A stretch of 64,000 bases of DNA from Melampsora larici-populina 98AG31 (Eukaryota > Basidiomycota > Pucciniomycetes > Pucciniales > Melampsoraceae). The first letter of the stretch is position 1; each line of letters begins with the position of its first letter. Of the stretch, positions 57,742 to 64,000 are shown piece after piece. The stretch is taken from assembly GCF_000204055.1 (NCBI RefSeq), contig NW_006768791.1, positions 124,001 through 188,000 on the forward strand, given 5' to 3'. The translations under genes and the position numbers were made by a program. Under the pieces are notes generated by a model that saw only the letters and a list, made by a program, of their open reading frames with translations, had not been told where the DNA came from and did no database searches.

Positions 57742-59825
57742 GGTTTTGAAGGTTTCTCGACTTGAGAGGAGGAGGTTTGTTGAACGTGTGTATGTTTGCA
57801 ATCGAGCCGGAATGCGTTTGGTTTGGATGATGTTGATTGAAGCGGATCGGATCTATGTAATTGATGATGTGTGAGAAGTAGAAGCGTATCCTTGGTTGAG
57901 GATTCGAAATCTTGAGGTGAAGTTGAGGATCAAGAGTCAAGACTCGCATGGCTGGCCCCGGCGGTCAGTGTAATCGGGTCTAGTATGAACCGGTTCGGAT
58001 TTTAGAAATTTCTCACCACATTGTGAACTGAAAGATGGATGATCAGGTAGATTAAGATATAAATATCATGGACAGAGTTTTTCAGATTTGCACCTTACAA
58101 GACAACTTAATCATATCATACCAGATATCCACTCAATTAAAGTTTCACAAATCAAGAAGATTATCTTTTCATCCCTTGAGGTCAATTTTTCAACTCCATG
58201 TTCTATAACATTTCAAGTTATGAAAGCGCCCTCATGATCATATTTGGGATAGATGAATGGTTTTTCAAATATAAAGAATGAATTGAGGGTGATTGGTCAA
58301 TTCAGTTGGTTATTTAAAACCAAACTCAGCTTGAGTTGACTTTATTAGCCTCATCTTGACTCTAGCTCAATATCCAAAAGTGTCCAAAAAAAACTTCTTA
58401 TGTTATTGACAAATGCTACAATACTGTTCATTCTGATTTTTCTACAGGACCAGAGTACATGAGGTCAAGCAAATATTATAGGGAATATAACATTTTGTGG
58501 GAAATTATTGCATATATTTACCTTCATGAGGAGCGCCAGTTGTATTTCTTGATTATTTTTGACTTTTTGTACAATGTGCACATCCCACAGGTTTCAAAAT
58601 TTACCCTAGCACACCCTTTTCAAAAAATTGCACTACCACAAACTGAGCTACAGTCTCAGATCATCATCTTTAATAAATTGATATGACCATATATATCTTA
58701 TGTCACACAGTGACTAACTCCTCCAAACTCCAATTGAAGTGAATGGAATTCTCCAAGTAATCAAAATCTCAGGAATACATTTGACACAACAAAACACCAC
58801 CTCAAAAGTATTTCAAGAAAAACCAAGTTCTTACCTTTGCTTCTCAATTCCTAGACTAAAGATTTATCAACATGTGATGAAGGTTTTGGATGTTTACTAG
58901 AATGAACTGGAGTCTAGATATAGGAAAAATCTGAACTTGGTCTTGTAAAGTCATCCAACTCAGGATTGGAATCAGAAAACAAATCTAAGACTCAGATCTC
59001 TAAAGAAGAACCAAGATTGATATTCATGATGTCACTTTGGATTGAATGCGTCAACAGTATCTGAGACAAACTGAAATATAAAATGCCTAAAGCTGAATTG
59101 TAATGTATCATGAAAGACATTGAAGTTCACAATCAATCCAAGCTCCTTGATCTATTCCACTTAAACTTTCATAAATACAACCTCAAACAATTTGGATTCC
59201 AACATAGAACCCTTGAAAAATGTTCCAAGGGAAGCTTGCAATTGTACCAAAATCCTTATCAATTCTGAATATTGTTTGTCAATTTATTGATAAGATTGAT
59301 TGAAAATGAATTGTGTCTATATCATTCTTCAACTCTACAAATCTCATGATGGACAACAGGAAATTGAAAACTGCTCAGAAATAGAATCCAGGAACATTTT
59401 TCATCTAATTTGAAGGATTTTATTGTAAGGCTGTGGAAATCATGCTCTCAAAACCAAATGTGAGGGCGGAAGCTAAGAGAAGGACTTTTTTAACCCTGAT
59501 TTGTTTTTGAAGGGCTCAAAATCTGATCATACAAATAAATACCATCACATGAAAAGCAAGATGTCTTCTTTGTATCTTGTATTCACTGCAACACTAACAA
59601 AAGTCTGTATTTGAATTCTTGTCTTGGTTTGCTTCTTACATTGATTGAAATTTTTGATGCTCTTTTGTAAAACCAACTACAACTTATGATTTATACAAAG
59701 AACAAGTATTATAAAGCTGTACTTCCGTCTGTGATTCCAAAAACACTACCACCATATGGGCCTTCATAGATAGAATCAAACTCTATATCAAGAAGCCTAT
59801 CATCTCTCTTCAATATCAAAAAGTG
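57742..59825. other. intergenic, no gene supported
   Basis: AT-rich, with scattered short frames only. It separates the divergently placed promoter of the NECAP gene from the 3' end of the small secreted-protein gene. Confidence 0.45.
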
Positions 59826-60877
59826 CTAGGGTCCATGGTGTGAATGTCCTCCTCCATTCGTGAGCACCCCAATGCATACCCTCATCAAGAATTCTGCAAT
59901 CCCTGGTATTGATTCTATACATCCCTGCATAAACTGCTCCATCATAGGCCTAAGACATCTGGAGAATCTCTCTGCATGTCTCTCTTTAGCCTGCAAAAAG
60001 TCCATATGAACAGATTTCAATCTTTCTTCTGTGTAAAAACCAATTGATTTTGAAAGAGTTTCTTATATCAGCTTGGATGTAATCTCTGAAAGAACATTCA
60101 GTGCATTCTTCCTTTGAGAATTTACACTGAAAGCTTTGTTGAATGGAGTTTTGTAACCAGGTGACTTACTGATCTCAGAAGTACCGTGCCCTAAGGAAGA
60201 CCAAAATTTTCATATCATGTTGAAATTCAATCAAGACCCTCAAGAGCAGATTTCACTCAAATGATTCTGTACATACATATGTTCTTTCCAATGTGATCAT
60301 TTTTTGCTGGATAGTGATTATGTGAGTTGAAGGATCTGTTTGTCAATATTATTGTCATGGGTTCCTTGAGCAGATCCAAAAAGTGATTCACTGACCATCA
60401 TCAATGAGGGTGTTGAAAACTGCTTGTATCCCTGCACAAGAAATGTCAGTACTGAGAAAAGATATAAACTGATATGTCACACTAACTTTCCATTGAATCT
60501 GGTTGATCTTGCTTCTTGAGTTCTTCCAATTGACTTGCAGCTATAAATTTCACAAAAAAATGATCAAGCAGTCAGATATCTAATGATGGGCTCTCTTAGG
60601 TCCTGGTGAATCAAGAATCTGTGACAAGGAAGTACTTGCCTCTCTCCCAAAAGTTTTCATGATCATTTACGCTACTAGTTGCACCTATGAACATTCCATT
60701 CCCAGGATTACTGTAATCGTCATCTAACATATCATCTGGTGATACAACAGTATAATTCCATGGGTCTTCACTATAGCCAATTTCTTTTGAAGCCTTTGAA
60801 AATCCTCCATTACCAAAGGGTCTTGCCTTTGAGATGGAGATTTGCAAAAATAATAAAATTGGTGTCAACTTCATCAT
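59826..60877 (-). CDS. small secreted protein, candidate effector
   Basis: No family is recognised. The ATG at 60,877 gives a signal peptide (MMKLTPILLFLQISISKARP). The mature part of the first exon reaches DHENFW. The best-fitting first intron uses a GC donor (GAG AG/GCAAGT) and an AG acceptor at GCAAG/TCAATTGG, continuing SQLEELKKQDQPDSME. Three further exons join in consistent phase (IQAVFNTLIDD; GHGTSEI; ERLKSVHMDFLQAKERHAER, then FSRCLRPMMEQFMQG) and end GGGHSHHGP at 59,826. The mature protein is about 160 residues with few cysteines. Small secreted proteins without homologues are common candidate effectors in rusts; that role is only inferred. Confidence 0.68.
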
Positions 60878-61923
60878 TGGTCAAGGGGGTTTGACCTTTT
60901 AATGTAGAAACTTGATTTATCTATGAAGGAATTTATACAATCTTTGTGTGAGATCTAACAAGGAGGGAAAATGTTGGAAACCAACAGATGACTCTACTTA
61001 TAAGGAAGAAGTTCAGAGTTTGCCACTATACATTCCAGTGCACGGGCATTTGACTCCCACAGAATATAAGTCTGGAACTGTATGAACAACAAGCATTCTT
61101 TCTGTTTTGCCTGGGTGAATGATACTGAGATATAAGTATCCTGTTCAGATGCATATTCTGTATCTGGTAGTAGGACCAAAGATCTCACATATCCCCAAGC
61201 TTCTGTAAGCCCTGAGCCCTGATTACAGGATGGGCTAACATTATCATATGTGAAATGACAATATTGTATAAAGCCATAATTTATACCTTGAGGCTCAGTT
61301 CCAAGAGCCCCTTAAACACATGTACTTAATTTACTGAATATATAATAAACTTCATTCAGGCATCAACCACAAGTTGATGTGTGACAAGCCTCACACACAA
61401 ACCACAAGTTGACACTTGACCTGTGATTATATGAACATCCCTTCTTCCTTTGCAGCATCCTCCATCTTTTTACTATAATCACAACACAGTACCACATTTT
61501 ACTTGACTCTTGCTGAGAGGATCTTTGATTCCATGCTTTGTTGTGTATGTAGCTTGTTAAAGACCATTCTTGATCATTATTGGTTGTATTGCTAAACACC
61601 CAAGGTACTGGTTTCTACAAATACAGAGCCATCATTGTTTTTAGAAATAAACCTTGAGTGGCACAGCTTCCTCCTTATTATGGAGTCTAAGTTGGCCTCA
61701 GTATCAGCATAATATCACCTTATTGCCTCACTATTGCCTTTCCTTTCTCAAATCCTCTTCTTAGAGGTCAACTAGCTGCACTCTTCACTTGGGTGTACCA
61801 TGTTATGACCACACACACCATTTGAACACTTACTCTCAGTGAAGAGTACGTCAAACAGGTGCATACTCCTCACAGCTTCCTTAACTTCAAATTAGACCCA
61901 GATCTTGAATATGACATGATGCT
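60878..61923. other. intergenic, no gene supported
   Basis: Open frames at 60,994-61,188 and 61,363-61,599 lack signal, domain or splice support. ACCACAAGTTGA occurs twice (near 61,367 and 61,400). Confidence 0.4.
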
Positions 61924-62240
61924 TGTCAGGGTGGCAACCTTTAAAGGGCACTGATGAGGTCTAGTTCTCACTCAGTTAGATTCCTGACTAAGTATTCCGC
62001 TGGGTACGCGGGATATCCGTTGTATCTTATCCTCAAGTGAGGATGATGATCGTAATGAATGTGGTTAAAGCCACAAGCTCTTCACGGTGTTTCAAAGAAA
62101 CATGTTTCCGAGGCCCAGTGTAAGTTAACAGATGTAAGGTGGTCAACCTTCAGGCCTGGTTATAATCTCTGAGATACAAGATCTAGAGTAGCCTGCGTCC
62201 GAAGACTAACAGGGATCTTGCCAACTTTACGTTGCAAGAA
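61924..62240 (+). repeat. LTR-retrotransposon relic (probable solo LTR), copy B
   Basis: Begins TGTCAGGGTGGCAACC and shares with the inverted copy at 23,600-23,952 GGTCTAGTTC, ATTCCTGACTAAGTATTCCG-like words, GTAGCCTGCG and CAGGGATCTTGCCAAC in the same order. The right boundary is not fixed. Confidence 0.6.
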
Positions 62241-62279
62241 CTGGATAGTGACCAAGTAGATCCACGTAGCTTTTAGGCA

Positions 62280-62480
62280 ACACCGGAATCACTGCGAAAC
62301 GCTGCGAAATCTGGCGGATTTCCGTATCTTTGCGCAGCATGCGCTATCAAGCAGGGCGCACTTGCTCCGCAATTTTTTTCCAAAAAATGAAGGCAAGATC
62401 TCGCAGCGGCGAAACCGCTAAAAATGCACTATATAGTGCACTATGAACCAGACCACTATATCGCGCACTATGACGGGTAA
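62280..62480. promoter_or_regulatory. probable subterminal region of the window-edge hAT element
   Basis: Contains repeated CTGCGAAA words and palindromic TGCACTATATAGTGCA followed by CACTATATCGCGCACTATG. It lies just 3' of the hAT transposase stop, where terminal binding sites are expected. The element end and target duplication cannot be fixed because the other end is outside the window. Confidence 0.4.
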
Positions 62481-62605
62481 AGGGGGTCAAGCCGATTGAA
62501 AATGAATTTCATAGAGAGAGTGGATAACTTGGAGTAAGAAGTAATCCCAACCTAAATTGATAGCTAGTAAAACCAAAGTTATGAGTTGTATAAATAACAA
62601 GATGG

Positions 62606-64000
62606 CTAGCCCTTTCTCTTGTTCGAGTACTCTATGTAACCTAGAAGGGCTTTGGCAGCCTCATGAAATACCCCATCGGGTATGATTCCCTCCTTCAACC
62701 AAGCCTGAGATCCAACAAGTCGCTCCATCGTCTTTGGCAGCATGCTGCCATGGGATGGGACACAAACGTCAGCAGCAGCGGAGAAAGTGCGCTCACATGC
62801 ACACGAGGTTGCCGAGACCGAAAGATAATCACGTGCCAGCTTAGCAAGTGTTGGGAAACGATGATGATGTTCCTGTGGAATGAATACAAATAGATCAGTA
62901 TTGGTGAGGTAGAAATAAATTGGGACAGAAAAAAAGAACTTACCTCCCACCAACTAAGCGGAGTCTGGTCTTTTTTGATTGGAAAGGCTCCTTTCAAATA
63001 GTCTTCGAGCTCCGATATGTTGTTTTTAGTTGTAGCACCATCAGGAGCTCCAAAGACATCAAACTCGTCAACCTGCGTAGTATCGTTGGTGTGTTGAGAT
63101 TCTTGAGGTGAAGGTGTTGCCTCACGCTGATCCAATTCTTCAAGACGTTCTTCAAAGGCTGTTTCAATCAGAGTACGAGAGGAGTAGTCATGTTCTTGAT
63201 AATAGAGTGAAAAAAACTTTTGTCGGTATTGGGGGTTGAGGATCGTGGCTAGGACTACGGCATCACAGGCAGCAGCCTCGTCTCGGTATTCATTCAGCCA
63301 CTTTAACATAACATCAATGGCTTCTTCAACTCTTGGAAAGAGGCACGCATCAACTTGATGCTGTTTGAGGTCAGAAATGACGTGTTGATATTCGGCTAAA
63401 AGGATACATCCTGTTGGCCCATTGCCCTCGACCCGGGCTGTTGCATCAACAAAAACCTGATGCAAATAAAGTTGAAGATGTTATTAGATATTGTTTCGGA
63501 AACGAGGAATCATGAAGGAATCATGAAGTGATCTCACCTTTAATATCTTGTTTACCATATCAACAGCCTCCCATTCTGTTGCAGAGATGGTCACTCCCTT
63601 GAAGAAGGCCGCCTTACGATCAGCTAGAATCATCGAATCTATGATCTGAAATATTGATTGTTAGTTATAAATGATAACGAAGGAAATGAAAAAAAAAGTT
63701 CAAATAAAAAAAGATACCTCTTGAGCCTCACAAGCGATCTTGCGACTCTCAAAGTGGCTGTTCCATTGAGTTTTGCAGGGTTGCTTAAGCATGCAACCAT
63801 TGTAACCCATACGTTGGGCTCGGGTCTTAAAATCATTGCGGCGAGCTGCACTGGATGCAATCTGGCCAGAGACTGCATCCACCTATCAAGCGATCTTTCC
63901 ATCAGATTCCAAATGAATGAAAAAGATGAAGAAGGCCTTGTTGACTCACCTTTTCAAGGGCCACGGCTACCAAATTGTTCATGTCACAAGAACCACCAAA
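62606..64000 (-). CDS. hAT-family transposase, partial at window edge
   Basis: The gene runs leftward from beyond base 64,000 to a stop at 62,606. Exons visible include one ending QPCKTQWNSHFESRKIACEA (the hAT T-x-WNS motif region), then ISATEWEAVDMVNKILK, and a large exon (from about 63,455) with EEAIDVMLKWLNEYRDEAAA, AVVLATILNPQYRQKFF and an acidic linker to ISELEDYL and TPLSWWE. The final exon has the hAT dimerisation signature HHHRFPTLAKLARDYLSVSA-T-SCACERTFSAA, retaining the conserved Glu that the hAT copy at 8.7-22.4 kb lacks. No stop breaks these exons. It belongs to a hAT lineage different from the other copy. Confidence 0.85.

Noticed and set aside
57626..57949. Alternative frame over the first exon of the NECAP gene
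   Set aside because: The NECAP frame is strongly conserved with phase-matched introns; this one is a shadow.

Overview
The window reads as nuclear DNA of a basidiomycete fungus, most likely a rust (Pucciniales). The evidence is intron-dense genes with short GT-AG introns, AT-rich intergenic DNA, DNA-transposon superfamilies typical of these fungi (KDZ, Plavaka/CACTA-like, hAT, Tc1/mariner), and a few host genes including a NECAP endocytic adaptor and secreted proteins. Order-level placement is inference from gene style and repeat content; no species is claimed. I see no CRISPR array, rRNA gene or prokaryotic operon, and I did not resolve any tRNA gene.

Layout. (1) 0.7-5.6 kb: a complete 4.9-kb Tc1/mariner-type element with TA target duplication, 55-bp inverted ends, an intact-looking DD34E transposase (minus strand) and a second, intact-looking 624-residue passenger gene (plus strand). 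(2) 6.0-6.3 kb: a 237-bp hAT-type MITE with an 8-bp target duplication. (3) 8.7-22.4 kb: a hAT element (8-bp duplication TGAGGCAG) whose BED-finger exon is split by a 10.9-kb KDZ transposon (9,085-19,995, 8-bp duplication GTTCAAGG, about 239 bp of seemingly identical inverted ends and arrays of a 12-bp palindrome). The KDZ element carries a CxC/KDZ transposase gene broken by two TGA codons and a divergent passenger gene. (4) 24.1-34.2 kb: a 10-kb Plavaka (CACTA-like) element with a nearly complete transposase, a small minus-strand gene, and a plus-strand passenger gene interrupted by a 1.76-kb LTR-like insertion. (5) 35-42 kb: host genes, a macrophage-activating-glycoprotein-like secreted protein and a large secreted protein built of tandem exon modules. 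(6) 43.2-50.2 kb: a second, different KDZ element with CxC5/CxC6-like cysteine clusters, one in-frame TGA, and a passenger gene interrupted by a 300-bp MITE. (7) 50-54 kb: degraded repeats. (8) 54-61 kb: host genes (Ser/Pro-rich protein, NECAP, small secreted protein). (9) 61.9-64 kb: an LTR relic and a hAT transposase running off the window.

The most striking theme is that all the large, boundary-defined DNA elements that are not simple hATs (Tc1-like, KDZ-1, Plavaka, KDZ-2) carry an additional multi-exon gene beside the transposase, and I do not recognise any of these passengers. Two of them (Tc1-like and Plavaka) end in a segment that looks like the same small helical, SAM-like domain. Several insertions (KDZ in hAT, LTR in the Plavaka passenger, MITE in the KDZ-2 passenger) can be undone on paper with a clean target duplication that restores the reading frame, so insertion order can be read directly from the sequence.
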